This document shows positions 51,529-59,811 of a stretch of 64,000 bases of DNA, one piece after another. Source of the DNA: Anaerolineaceae bacterium. GTDB taxonomy: Bacteria > Chloroflexota > Anaerolineae > Aggregatilineales > Phototrophicaceae. The position numbers and the translations under genes are program-made. The stretch is taken from assembly GCA_016124855.1 (NCBI GenBank), contig WGMX01000013.1, forward strand, positions 1-64,000, read 5' to 3'. Under the pieces are notes generated by a model. That model was not told the DNA's origin, did no database searches, and saw nothing but the letters and a program-made list of their open reading frames with translations. Position 1 is the stretch's first letter. Each line of letters opens with the position of its first letter.

Positions 51529-52875
51529 CTATATTACAGTAGGTAAAGCGTCTATCGAATGATCCGGCAAATCACCTTCGATCTGCCGTACTTTCGGAAA
51601 CAAATAACCGCTCAAGCAGATGATTGTTCCAGCGATGCTCGTGCAAAGGAACATAAGCGCCATGCCTGCCCCCGGCCCTGTACCCAGCAGTTCACCAAAG
51701 ACGTTTGCCAGCGCACCACCTTCACGCATCGCTGGTTCAAGTAATTTGTCGGCTATCGGGCCAGCGATCAAATAACCAATGGGCATTCCGATTTGCTCAA
51801 TCGCTCCCCGCGCGGCGAATACCCGTCCCTGTAAAGCCGGCGGAACTTTTGACTGCCAGATCGTTTGTTTAGAACCGACGATGATCGGTACGAAAATCGT
51901 GGCAAACAAAATCGCGAACATCCAAACCGCTGGTGTACGTCCGACCGCCATCAGAAAGTCACCCGTCAAAAACGAAAATGCGCCCACAAGGAAGATGCCA
52001 TGAATGCGACGTTTTGGCCCACCCCAAATACTCATGATGATCCCGCCAATGATGCCGCCGACACCCATTGCGGCTTGGACATTGCCCAGTGCAACTTCAT
52101 CACCGCCTGTTCGTGCCAGCACCATCGGCGCAAGAATAGCGTAATAGGTCAGCGCCGCCGTAACATTGATCCCCACGTAGATGCACAGCAATCCGAACAA
52201 ACCGGGGCGCTGACGAATGTAATTAAAACCGGTGACCAGATCAGCACGGATACGGCGATCAGCTTGCTCGTGTTCATTGCTGGTGATAACGCGTGGAATC
52301 GAAATGAACAGCAGCGGGATGATGCCAACGAAAAAGCTAAAGAAGTCGATCAACATCACACCCCCCAACCCGAATGCAATCAGTAGTTGTGCTGCAAGGG
52401 CAGGTGCAATCACCTGTGAGGCGGCTTCAGAAAACGAACGCATCCCACTGACACGTCCATATTGTTCTTTAGTAACCAGCAGTGATATGGAGGCCGTATA
52501 AGCCGGTACTTGAAAAGCCTCAAACGCACCTGTTAAAGCCACCGCCACGTACAGATGCCAGATCAACAGTTGCCCCGACGTGTACAGCAGCAGCAGGATC
52601 AAAACCATTAACCCTGCGCCTACATCACTGACGATCATCACCAAGCGCCGGTCAAGACGATCAACCACCACACCCGCCATCGGGCTGATGAGGATGTATA
52701 GACTATACGAGAAGAACCCGATCAAGGCTAACGGGGTGGCTTGTCCACTTTGCTGGTAAGCCCAGATCATCAAGCTAAAACGGGTAGTCGCTGTGCCAAA
52801 CTGCGACAGCATTTGCGCGAACCAGATGAGCGAAAACTTTTGCATTCCGCTGAGGTGAGATAATCGTTGCGTCAT
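51529..52875 (-). CDS. MFS exporter, macrolide-efflux (MefA)-like
   Basis: A 448-residue MFS protein with 12 membrane helices. SLIWFAQMLSQFGTATTRFSLMIWAYQQSGQATPLALIG, LISPMAGVVVDRLDRRLVMIVSDVGAG and later VTKEQYGRVSGMRSFSEAASQVIAPALAA are typical of the MFS_3/MefA group of drug and siderophore exporters. Substrate is unknown. The start at 52875 is chosen because an upstream extension would translate the hairpin at 52919-52956. The SD before 52875 is poor (CAGG directly before ATG). A leader ORF and terminator lie just upstream, so expression may be attenuation-controlled. Confidence 0.85.
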   Translation of the reverse strand: MTQRLSHLSGMQKFSLIWFAQMLSQFGTATTRFSLMIWAYQQSGQATPLALIGFFSYSLYILISPMAGVVVDRLDRRLVMIVSDVGAGLMVLILLLLYTSGQLLIWHLYVAVALTGAFEAFQVPAYTASISLLVTKEQYGRVSGMRSFSEAASQVIAPALAAQLLIAFGLGGVMLIDFFSFFVGIIPLLFISIPRVITSNEHEQADRRIRADLVTGFNYIRQRPGLFGLLCIYVGINVTAALTYYAILAPMVLARTGGDEVALGNVQAAMGVGGIIGGIIMSIWGGPKRRIHGIFLVGAFSFLTGDFLMAVGRTPAVWMFAILFATIFVPIIVGSKQTIWQSKVPPALQGRVFAARGAIEQIGMPIGYLIAGPIADKLLEPAMREGGALANVFGELLGTGPGAGMALMFLCTSIAGTIICLSGYLFPKVRQIEGDLPDHSIDALPTVI

Positions 52876-52918
52876 CCTGTTATCTTTCTGTGTGTATCCA
52901 TCGACGGCAAATAGGCAA

Positions 52919-52956
52919 TAAAAAACGGCTGTGAACACATGCGTCCACAGCCGTTT
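52919..52956 (-). terminator. leader terminator upstream of the MFS gene
   Basis: Eleven-base perfect arms AAACGGCTGTG and CACAGCCGTTT, a 12-base loop and then a U-run (six U counting the arm). It is 28 bases after the leader ORF and 44 before the MFS start. Confidence 0.8.
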
Positions 52957-52983
52957 AGTAATGAAAAACTGTTAGTGAGTCAC

Positions 52984-53076
52984 TTACTGAGTAGCGGACG
53001 CATCTTCTCTATAGCGCCCCAAAACTTCCATGAATAATATTTTGTTGAAGTCATCTATCAAACAAAACATAGTCAT
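52984..53076 (-). CDS. 30-residue leader peptide candidate
   Basis: A short ORF reading MTMFCLIDDFNKILFMEV then LGRYREDASATQ. AGGAG lies 4 bases upstream of the ATG and a promoter (53103-53130) about 26 bases upstream. It stops 28 bases before a strong intrinsic terminator that precedes the MFS gene. Codons for Asp-Ala-Ser near its end (52996-53003) contain ATGCGTCC, perfectly complementary to GGACGCAT in the loop and arm of that terminator (52939-52946). A leader peptide controlling the exporter is the likeliest role; a free small protein or small RNA is the alternative. Confidence 0.55.
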   Translation of the reverse strand: MTMFCLIDDFNKILFMEVLGRYREDASATQ

Positions 53077-53102
53077 AACACTCCTAACATCATTCCAGTG
53101 TC

Positions 53103-53130
53103 ATCATAGCAAACCTTGCTTCGAAGTCAA
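53103..53130 (-). promoter_or_regulatory. sigma70-like promoter of the leader ORF/MFS unit
   Basis: TTGACT, a 16-base spacer and TATGAT. It is one of the best promoter matches in the window. A start around 53096 would leave about 20 bases before the leader ATG. Confidence 0.6.
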
Positions 53131-53143
53131 TCAGCCTTTAGCC

Positions 53144-53530
53144 CTAGAAATCCGGCTTATACGACATAGCCTCAATGGCCTCCGCCACTTTGATGTCCGT
53201 CGCCGTGACTTTATCGCCTGCATCATGCGTCGAAAACGAAACCGTCACCTTGCGCCATTTAATAAGAATGTCGGGATGATGATCGAAGCCTTCTGCCAAC
53301 GTTCCAATCGTTGTAGCGAAGGCCAATCCCGCCAAATACGTGGTGAATTTGAATGTTTTCTGAATCACATCCCCTTCATGTGACCAGCCATGTAGGGTTT
53401 TGAGTGCTTTGGCAATCGCCTCGTCGGTCATCGGTTTGCGTGCTGCGGGTGTGGGTTTCTTCGGTGCAGATGCGGGCTTCTTAGCTGCCGGTGTCGTTTT
53501 CTTGGGTTTAGACTTAGATGTAGTCGCCAT
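53144..53530 (-). CDS. pterin-4a-carbinolamine dehydratase with Lys/Ala/Pro-rich N-tail
   Basis: A 128-residue protein. The last 95 residues are the PCD/DCoH fold: HGWSHEGDVIQKTFKFTTYLAGLAFATTIG, GFDHHPDILIKWRKVTVSFSTHDAGDKVTATDIKVAEAIEAM. The HHPD and W..V...THDAG motifs are the active site. The N-terminal 33 residues (TSKSKPKKTTPAAKKPASAPKKPTPAARKP) are a basic, low-complexity tail that resembles histone H1-like tails and is not part of the enzyme family. PCD dehydrates 4a-hydroxytetrahydrobiopterin; without an evident pterin hydroxylase here the role is uncertain. GGAGG precedes ATG 53530. Confidence 0.85.
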   Translation of the reverse strand: MATTSKSKPKKTTPAAKKPASAPKKPTPAARKPMTDEAIAKALKTLHGWSHEGDVIQKTFKFTTYLAGLAFATTIGTLAEGFDHHPDILIKWRKVTVSFSTHDAGDKVTATDIKVAEAIEAMSYKPDF

Positions 53531-53706
53531 GTTACGTACCTCCGTTTTGAACATTTGAAATTAGATATAAGTAACATTATAGTTCGAACGCTGCCGATTG
53601 AAAGCGAACCTGTAATCCGGTAGGATTGAACCGTTAACAACCTGAACGAATACAGAGATAAGGCATCAGTCTTTTTGCACAGTATAGAAAGGCGAGAGTG
53701 TTACAC

Positions 53707-55530
53707 ATGGTTGATATGCCTCTTGAAAGAACAACGGGCGCAGAGAATGTCATCTGGGATTTATCCATTTTCTACAAAAGCGTGGATGATCCCGCCATCG
53801 AACAGGATATGAAGGCCATTACCAAAGACGTGGATAGTTTTGCAGCCACCTATAAAGGACGTGTTGCCTCACTTTCAGCCGACGAATTGTTAGCTGCTGT
53901 CAAGGCCATCGAAAACATTTACGACAAAACGGGACGTATTGGAAGTTTTGCCTCACTGCTTTACAGCACCGATACGGCTGATCCAAAGTACGGTGCATTG
54001 GTGCAAAAGGTCACTGAATTTGACTCTGACCTCAGTCAGAAGATTGTGTTCTTCGATCTTGAATGGAACAACACCGATGATGCGGTGGCAAAAAAGCTCC
54101 TAGATGATTCGAAAATCGCTCCCTATCGTCACATGTTGGAAGCCACCCGCCGCTACAAACCGTATCAACTCAGTGAAATTGAGGAGCAGCTTCTGGTTGA
54201 AAAGTCTGTCACCGGCAGCAGCGCGTGGACGCGCTTTTTTACCCAGTTGACCAGTGCCATTCGCCTTGATTTTCAAGGTCAGAAGCTAACCATGACGCAG
54301 GTGCTGACCAAACTGTACAGCGAAGACCGCGAGATTCGCCGCAAAGCTGCTGAGTCCATCACCGCTGGCCTTAAAGAAAAAGCGATGGAGCTGACCTATA
54401 TTTTCAATGTCTTGGCAGCCGACAAAGCTTCGGATGACAAGAAGCGTGGCTATCCGTCGTGGGTTTCAGCACGTAACCTTTCCAACAAAGCGCCGGATGA
54501 AGTGGTTAACGCGCTGATATCATCCGTCACCAGCCATTATGGGATTGTGGCGCAGCATTACAACCTCAAGCGTCAGCTCCTTGGTTTGGACGAACTCACG
54601 GATTATGACCGTTACGCGCCGCTGCCCATCAAAGAGAGCGATGCGTTTTATACGTGGGATGAAGCCAAAGAAATTGTGCTGACGGCCTTCCGCGCCTTCA
54701 GCCCGCGTATTGCCGAAATCTCTCAGCGCTTCTTTGACGAAAACTGGATTCATGCGCCTGTACTGCCGAACAAGCGCGGCGGCGCATTTTGCGCTTTTAC
54801 CGTGCCTTCGGCCCATCCCTATGTCTTTGTGAACTTTGAAGGCAAAGCCCGTGATGTGCAAACACTTGCCCACGAGTTAGGGCATGGTGTTCATGCCTAC
54901 TTGGCCGCCGAAGCACACGGCTTGTTTGGGATGCACACACCCTTGACCACTGCCGAGATGGCATCGACCTTCGGCGAAATGCTGGTTTTTACCGACCTGA
55001 TGAACAAAGAGTCTGATCCTGAAGTCCGGTTAGCCATGCTGGCCCACAAAGTCGAAGATACCTTCGCCACCGTCTTCCGCCAGATTTCGATGAACCGCTT
55101 CGAGGATGCGCTGCACACGGCCCGCCGCAGTGAGGGTGAATTAACCACCGACCGTATCAATGAACTGTGGATGAATTCACAGAAGGCCATGTTTGGTGAC
55201 AGCGTCAGGCTCGGTGAAAACTATGGTCGTTGGTGGAGTTATGTGCCGCATTTCCTGCACACCCCCGGCTACGTTTATGCCTATTCGTTTGGCGAACTGC
55301 TGGTCTTGGGATTATTCAAGGTCTATCGCGAACGCGGCGCGGAATTTGTTCCGCAATTTGTCGAGGTGCTGGCGGCAGGCGACTCCGATTGGCCGGAAAA
55401 TATTCTGAGCAAAGCGGGTGTTGACCTGACCGACCTCAATTTCTGGAACGAAGGACTCGCAGCCATTCAGGATCTGGTGAACCAAGAAGCCGAACTTGCC
55501 AAGCAAGTTTACCCTGATAAAGTGAAGTAA
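53707..55530 (+). CDS. pepF: oligoendopeptidase F (M3 family)
   Basis: A 607-residue M3B metallopeptidase. The zinc motif is LAHELGHGVHAYLA with HExxH at residues 389-393 and the third ligand Glu in TTAEMASTFGEMLVF. The N-terminal half is the helical substrate-cradle domain (ENVIWDLSIFYKSVDDPAIEQD). It cleaves oligopeptides of about 7-17 residues in the cytoplasm. ATG 53707 is chosen over the GTG 53698 since family members start close to a VIWDLS motif; SD is weak (AAAGGCGAG). An intrinsic terminator follows 30 bases on. Confidence 0.9.
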   Translation: MVDMPLERTTGAENVIWDLSIFYKSVDDPAIEQDMKAITKDVDSFAATYKGRVASLSADELLAAVKAIENIYDKTGRIGSFASLLYSTDTADPKYGALVQKVTEFDSDLSQKIVFFDLEWNNTDDAVAKKLLDDSKIAPYRHMLEATRRYKPYQLSEIEEQLLVEKSVTGSSAWTRFFTQLTSAIRLDFQGQKLTMTQVLTKLYSEDREIRRKAAESITAGLKEKAMELTYIFNVLAADKASDDKKRGYPSWVSARNLSNKAPDEVVNALISSVTSHYGIVAQHYNLKRQLLGLDELTDYDRYAPLPIKESDAFYTWDEAKEIVLTAFRAFSPRIAEISQRFFDENWIHAPVLPNKRGGAFCAFTVPSAHPYVFVNFEGKARDVQTLAHELGHGVHAYLAAEAHGLFGMHTPLTTAEMASTFGEMLVFTDLMNKESDPEVRLAMLAHKVEDTFATVFRQISMNRFEDALHTARRSEGELTTDRINELWMNSQKAMFGDSVRLGENYGRWWSYVPHFLHTPGYVYAYSFGELLVLGLFKVYRERGAEFVPQFVEVLAAGDSDWPENILSKAGVDLTDLNFWNEGLAAIQDLVNQEAELAKQVYPDKVK

Positions 55531-55562
55531 TCAGCCAAATTTCGTTAGGATTGTGGTATAAG

Positions 55563-55593
55563 AGGGGCAAGAATCAGTCTTGCCCCTTTTTTT
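55563..55593 (+). terminator. intrinsic terminator after pepF
   Basis: Ten-base perfect arms AGGGGCAAGA and TCTTGCCCCT, loop ATCAG, and seven T. Confidence 0.85.
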
Positions 55594-55630
55594 GTCAGTC
55601 ATATTCCTTTTTAAGTGAGGAGTCCACATT

Positions 55631-57046
55631 TTGAAACGCTCATCCATTGTACTGGCAGCCGCAGTTCTTGCGATTCTGCTTGCCGCCTGTGCGAACGCGA
55701 ATCCCTCGACCGTCGCCATCATGGGAACGACCGATGCTAATATCGCCCTTAGCACTAAAGCCGCCAATGATCTCGCGACCAGCGCCTATATGACCCAGAA
55801 CGCGCCCCCTACTGCCACCCCTGAACCCATTGTTCCGGTGGTCGTAGCAGAATATGCCGCTGCGTCAGATGCCCAAACACCCGAGCAGTTGTGTGCCGCA
55901 GCAGTACCCGCCAAAGACCCCGACACACGCAAGTTTACGGCGGCAGATCAAGTCCTCCAATCGGGAATCGATTATCGGGCTATTTTCTGCACTGCCGTCG
56001 GCCCGGTATATGTTGATCTTACCGAAAAAGAAACGCCGCAGACCGTTAATAACTTCGTCTTTCTGGCGCAGAAGGGCTATTACAATAACACCACCTTCCA
56101 TCGAGTTTTAGCAAATTTTATGGCGCAGGGTGGCGACCCGACCGCTACCGGAACAGGCGATCCCGGCTACAAATTCAATGACGAGATTCGTCCGGCCTTG
56201 ACCTTCAATGCGCCGGGTAAATTAGCGATGGCGAATTCTGGGCCGAATACCAATGGCAGTCAGTTCTTTATTACGGTTGCGCCCCAACCGAATCTCGACG
56301 GCGGCTACACCATCTTTGGCTTGGTGGTTAAGGGGCAGGCCAATGTCAGCAAAATTGAACTCCGTGACCCCGATAAAAATCCGACCACACCCGGTACATC
56401 CCTCAATACTGTGCTGATTATCACCGATCCGACCAAAGTGTTGTTGACTGATAATCCTCCGCCCACACAAGCCGATGTCGAAAAAGCGCTAGATGGCATC
56501 AATACGCGGATTACCACCGAACTCGCGAACATCATTGAAAACAAAAAGCTCAGCCAGACGACAGCCGAAGTCATAAGCAGCGCGCCCGAAGCGGCTCGTA
56601 AAGACTTGGAGACTTTGTTAACGACCAATCATCACCAATATCGGGTGAGCAGCACCTTGAATAACAAAGCCTGTGATGTGTCTCAGCTTCAATTCTACGT
56701 TGCCAGCTATACCATTGATGCTTATGCGACAGTGAAAGATGCGGCAGCAGCCATCTCTGACCCCGCAATGGAGAAAATTGCTGTAGAAAGCGGGCTGACT
56801 GAGAAGAAAACATCGGGTAATCTGACGTTCCCATATTTCATTGCCAGCGAGTCTATCTGCACCAAATCGGTTGTTCATGCGATGACCTATTGGCGACGTG
56901 GTAATTTTGTCATTACCGCCGAAATTGTTTGGCCGACCGAAGCCACACAGGGTCTTGATGTGCTGGATAAACTCCTCAGCGATTTTGTTGGCGCTCGTTT
57001 GTACGAACCTTTGTTAACATCAGTGCTCTACAGCAGCATCCAGTAA
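55631..57046 (+). CDS. lipoprotein peptidyl-prolyl isomerase (cyclophilin type)
   Basis: A 471-residue protein. TTG start with GAGGAG about 8 bases upstream; lipoprotein signal MKRSSIVLAAAVLAILLAACAN with lipobox Cys at 20. Residues about 120-265 are a cyclophilin domain: TPQTVNNFVFLAQKGYYNNTTFHRVLANFMAQGGDPTATG and NSGPNTNGSQFFITVAPQPNLDGGYTIFG hold the catalytic Arg, Phe, Met, Gln and the substrate pocket. The last 200 residues (about 275-471) are an unrecognised domain. It probably isomerises prolines in exported proteins on the outside of the membrane. Followed by a divergent repeat-containing gap. Confidence 0.87.
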   Translation: MKRSSIVLAAAVLAILLAACANANPSTVAIMGTTDANIALSTKAANDLATSAYMTQNAPPTATPEPIVPVVVAEYAAASDAQTPEQLCAAAVPAKDPDTRKFTAADQVLQSGIDYRAIFCTAVGPVYVDLTEKETPQTVNNFVFLAQKGYYNNTTFHRVLANFMAQGGDPTATGTGDPGYKFNDEIRPALTFNAPGKLAMANSGPNTNGSQFFITVAPQPNLDGGYTIFGLVVKGQANVSKIELRDPDKNPTTPGTSLNTVLIITDPTKVLLTDNPPPTQADVEKALDGINTRITTELANIIENKKLSQTTAEVISSAPEAARKDLETLLTTNHHQYRVSSTLNNKACDVSQLQFYVASYTIDAYATVKDAAAAISDPAMEKIAVESGLTEKKTSGNLTFPYFIASESICTKSVVHAMTYWRRGNFVITAEIVWPTEATQGLDVLDKLLSDFVGARLYEPLLTSVLYSSIQ

Positions 57047-57087
57047 TCTTCTCCTCTGAAATAACCCTGATACAACTCTCTTGCGCC

Positions 57088-57109
57088 CTTCCCTGTTACT
57101 ACAGGGAAG
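57088..57109. repeat. hairpin plus G-rich repeat, reverse orientation of the 24488 element
   Basis: Nine-base perfect arms CTTCCCTGT and ACAGGGAAG with loop TACT, followed by AGCCGGGGGTAGGGGGCT. This is the reverse of the CTCACCCCCAACCCCC-type unit at 24488-24535. It may terminate both convergent genes. Confidence 0.45.
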
Positions 57110-57236
57110 AGCCGGGGGTAGGGGGCTACTTTATTTTCACAACATCCTTATATTGAAGTCCCAAGAATCAAACAGGGCTGACTTTGTCGCCTGCCCTGTC
57201 TGATTTTGCTTTATAGATTGTGCTGCGTGCGGAAGT

Positions 57237-58511
57237 TTAGCAGCTCCCTAAGGTGTAAGTGAGTTCGCGGCTGTTATCACTGTTGCTCGTTTCAGGAACT
57301 CCACCGTCAGGATTGATGGTAACAACCAGCTTATGCTGTTCGCCCACGAATGCCGTCACAGTCAAGAAGATGCCGGAAACGTTGACGGTTTGACCATTGT
57401 TAATCGGACCAAAAGCACCGTTGGTCGAAGCCACTTCTTGATTATTACTCACGAGATAATCTTTAATGCTGATGCTGCCGCTTGCCGTCGTTGGTTGCCC
57501 GCCGAGGTTCGCCACATCAATCGAGATACCAACCGTCTTGCCGCATACAATTGGCAGACCCGGATTGATATTGACATTCCCCAGTACCAGATTAGCCGTC
57601 GTCTGCTGCGGAACGGCTGTTGGCGGAATCGGTGCGGCAGTCGGTGGCACAGGTGTCAAAGTCGGGACGGGCGGGCCAGCATCGACCGTCAGGTTTGCCA
57701 CATCAATTGAAGGCTTGGTATAAGCTGCGAATACCCAACCGGAACCGTTGTAATACTTAATCTTGAACCATTGTCCATCAGGCGATTTAGCGAGCAAATC
57801 AACCGATTGATCGGCTGCAAGACTGCCAATAGGTGGGTTGAAAAGTGTGCTTGGGCCGCTCCGTACATTAATCCCCTGCGTAGTCGTGGTATAAGGTGTG
57901 CTGGGGGTAGCCGATGCAGCAGGTGCTGGTGGATTGGTTGGTTGGGCAGGCTGCGCCGTCGGGTTGTTGCCGCCGGATGCTGTTGTCGGTGGTGGATTAT
58001 TATCACCGCTGCTCGTCGATGGTGTATTTGTCGGTTGCACGGTCGATCCGCCGGTAGTTTGGCTGGCTCCGCCGCTCGTTGGTGAAGGTTGTGACGTAAT
58101 CACATTGAGGACCACAGTTGCGGGCGCGCTGCTCGAACCATCTGCCCGGAATGCCGTAATGCTTATGGTATGTTGTCCCGCACCGGCGGCCTGCCAACTT
58201 TGGACGATGCTAAAACTCGGTGCGCCACCGGGATTAGGTGTCTTCAGGTTCTGGATAATCGTGCCATCCACCAGAATTTCGATGCGGTCAATATCTGTTC
58301 CGGCGTTGCCGATAAGTGCCTGAATATTGACGGCAACATTTTCCAGATAGGTCGCGTTTGCGGGAGGTGCAGCGATTTGTACGGTGGGTGGCCCGCTGAT
58401 AGCCGCCGTGTTTTGACCGGGCGTGTTGGCTAGGTTGCAGCCGCTGACCATCAGCACCAGTGCTATTGCCAAACACAGGGTCATCCAACGCCCAGATTGG
58501 GTTATCCGCAT
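57237..58511 (-). CDS. lipoprotein with Ig-like, SH3b and CARDB-like domains
   Basis: A 424-residue protein. Lipoprotein signal (LCLAIALVLMVSGCNLA, lipobox Cys at 25), an Ig-like beta domain (PPTVQIAAPPANATYLENVAVNIQALIGNAGTDIDRIEILVDG), a Ser/Thr/Pro/Asn linker, an SH3b domain (TQGINVRSGPSTLFNPPIGSLAADQSVDLLAKSPDGQWFKIKY) and a CARDB-like module (VGISIDVANLGGQPTTASGSISIKDYL) near the C-terminus. The last two modules match the secreted protein at 50237-51400. Probable surface adhesin or wall-binding protein. GAGGAG lies 7 bases before the ATG. Confidence 0.82.
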   Translation of the reverse strand: MRITQSGRWMTLCLAIALVLMVSGCNLANTPGQNTAAISGPPTVQIAAPPANATYLENVAVNIQALIGNAGTDIDRIEILVDGTIIQNLKTPNPGGAPSFSIVQSWQAAGAGQHTISITAFRADGSSSAPATVVLNVITSQPSPTSGGASQTTGGSTVQPTNTPSTSSGDNNPPPTTASGGNNPTAQPAQPTNPPAPAASATPSTPYTTTTQGINVRSGPSTLFNPPIGSLAADQSVDLLAKSPDGQWFKIKYYNGSGWVFAAYTKPSIDVANLTVDAGPPVPTLTPVPPTAAPIPPTAVPQQTTANLVLGNVNINPGLPIVCGKTVGISIDVANLGGQPTTASGSISIKDYLVSNNQEVASTNGAFGPINNGQTVNVSGIFLTVTAFVGEQHKLVVTINPDGGVPETSNSDNSRELTYTLGSC

Positions 58512-58725
58512 AAATACTCTCCTCGTTCAAATCCGCTCAAACAAAGTAATTACTGTAGCGCATCCCTCTGATTTCTGCGAGTTGCAGCCTTGAATCGTCG
58601 GGGAAGCGTAGATTATATCAGGTGGCTTTCGGCTCACCGAAACCCGTCATGACAAACTTGGCGTTATGAAAATACCGGGTGTTTGTTACAATCAACGGCG
58701 CGAACATAGTGGAGGACAAACATGC

Positions 58726-59208
58726 ATGGAACTTTATTTTTTCCGTCACGGACATGCTGAGGATGCACAAGGCCCTGATTTTGATGATTTTGCGCGTAAA
58801 CTAACCGATAAAGGCGTGGAACGTACACGCGCCGCCGGACGCGCGCTCCATAAGTTAAGTGTTAAGCCTGCGCGTATCTATACCAGCCCACGCTTACGGG
58901 CACGGCAGACAGCCGACTTACTCGCAATCGAATTAGGCGTCGTTCCCGAAGCCAAGCAGGAACTTAATTTTGGGTTTAATCCGCAGCTAATTCCCGCCCT
59001 CATTAACGATATCCCTAATGACAGCGCACTTCTGTTGGTCGGTCATGAACCGGATTTGAGCATCACTGTCGGTGCGCTGATAGGGGGTGGCGAAATCGAA
59101 ATGAAAAAGGGCGGTGTAGCCCGCGTCGATCTGTTAGCTCGAACACCGCTGCGGGGCGTACTGATGTGGGTGTTGACCGCGCGTGTCATGGAATTGATCG
59201 GCAGTTAA
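58726..59208 (+). CDS. sixA: phosphohistidine phosphatase SixA
   Basis: A 160-residue histidine-phosphatase superfamily protein. MELYFFRHGHAED has the catalytic His of the RHG motif at residue 8; RIYTSPRLRARQTADLL holds the second Arg, and LLLVGHEPDLSI the second catalytic His. Size and LTDKGVERTRAAG agree with SixA, which dephosphorylates the HPt domain of histidine kinases. The ATG at 58726 has GGAGG 10 bases upstream; an in-frame ATG at 58666 lacks an SD. Cytoplasmic. Confidence 0.85.
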   Translation: MELYFFRHGHAEDAQGPDFDDFARKLTDKGVERTRAAGRALHKLSVKPARIYTSPRLRARQTADLLAIELGVVPEAKQELNFGFNPQLIPALINDIPNDSALLLVGHEPDLSITVGALIGGGEIEMKKGGVARVDLLARTPLRGVLMWVLTARVMELIGS

Positions 59209-59229
59209 TGTGCAATATTAGAGGATTGT

Positions 59230-59778
59230 CTATTCAGAAATCAGGCGGTAATGAGCAGACGAAGGTCGCCAATCCGCTCGTTTAAGTTCATATAAGGTCA
59301 AGGTTGCGTTATAGTACACCTCGGTCATTCCGACATAACTCATGCCCAGTTTTTCCATCCCCTTACGCGACCCCACATTTTCAGGATACGCCAGCCCGAT
59401 AATCCGTTCGAGGTGAGCGTTTTCAAACCCGTAGCGCAGGGCAGCGCTAGCCGACTCCGGCCCTAGCCCCTGCTTCTGATAATCTTTACCTAACGCGCAG
59501 ACCAATTCAACTTCCGGCTTGTCTTGTGGATGGATCAACCCGCAGTGACCAATGAACTGGTTATCCGCGCGGTTTAGCAGCGCCCAAAGTGAAAAGCCGT
59601 AAGTTTTTTCGTGACGCATCGCGAATTGAAGCACATCGTCGGTGCGTTCGCGGTTGCGTGCTTGACCGCCGGAGATATAACGCATGACCTCGGCATCGCC
59701 ATAAACTTGGATGAAATACGCATCCAAGTCATCAGGCACAAACGAACGCAGGCGCAAATTTTCGGTTTCGATAATCAC
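59230..59778 (-). CDS. GNAT-family acetyltransferase (RimJ/RimL-like)
   Basis: A 182-residue GNAT protein: IIETENLRLRSFVPDDLDAYFIQ and FSLWALLNRADNQFIGHCGLIH, then ALGKDYQKQGLGPESASAALRYGFENAHLERIIGLAYPENVGSRKGMEKLGM with the acetyl-CoA loop. This is the RimJ/RimL-type that acetylates protein N-termini or small molecules. The start is a GTG with AAGGA about 10 bases upstream. It lies 33 bases downstream of the SDR gene on the same strand, and may be co-transcribed with it. Confidence 0.85.
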   Translation of the reverse strand: MIIETENLRLRSFVPDDLDAYFIQVYGDAEVMRYISGGQARNRERTDDVLQFAMRHEKTYGFSLWALLNRADNQFIGHCGLIHPQDKPEVELVCALGKDYQKQGLGPESASAALRYGFENAHLERIIGLAYPENVGSRKGMEKLGMSYVGMTEVYYNATLTLYELKRADWRPSSAHYRLISE

Positions 59779-59811
59779 AGCACTTGTGTCCTTCGATAAA
59801 TGAAATGTGCT

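Noticed and set aside
52876..52938. 21-codon N-terminal extension of the MFS exporter
   Set aside because: It would begin inside the terminator hairpin with a GTG and read through its arm; the shorter start matches the family N-terminus.
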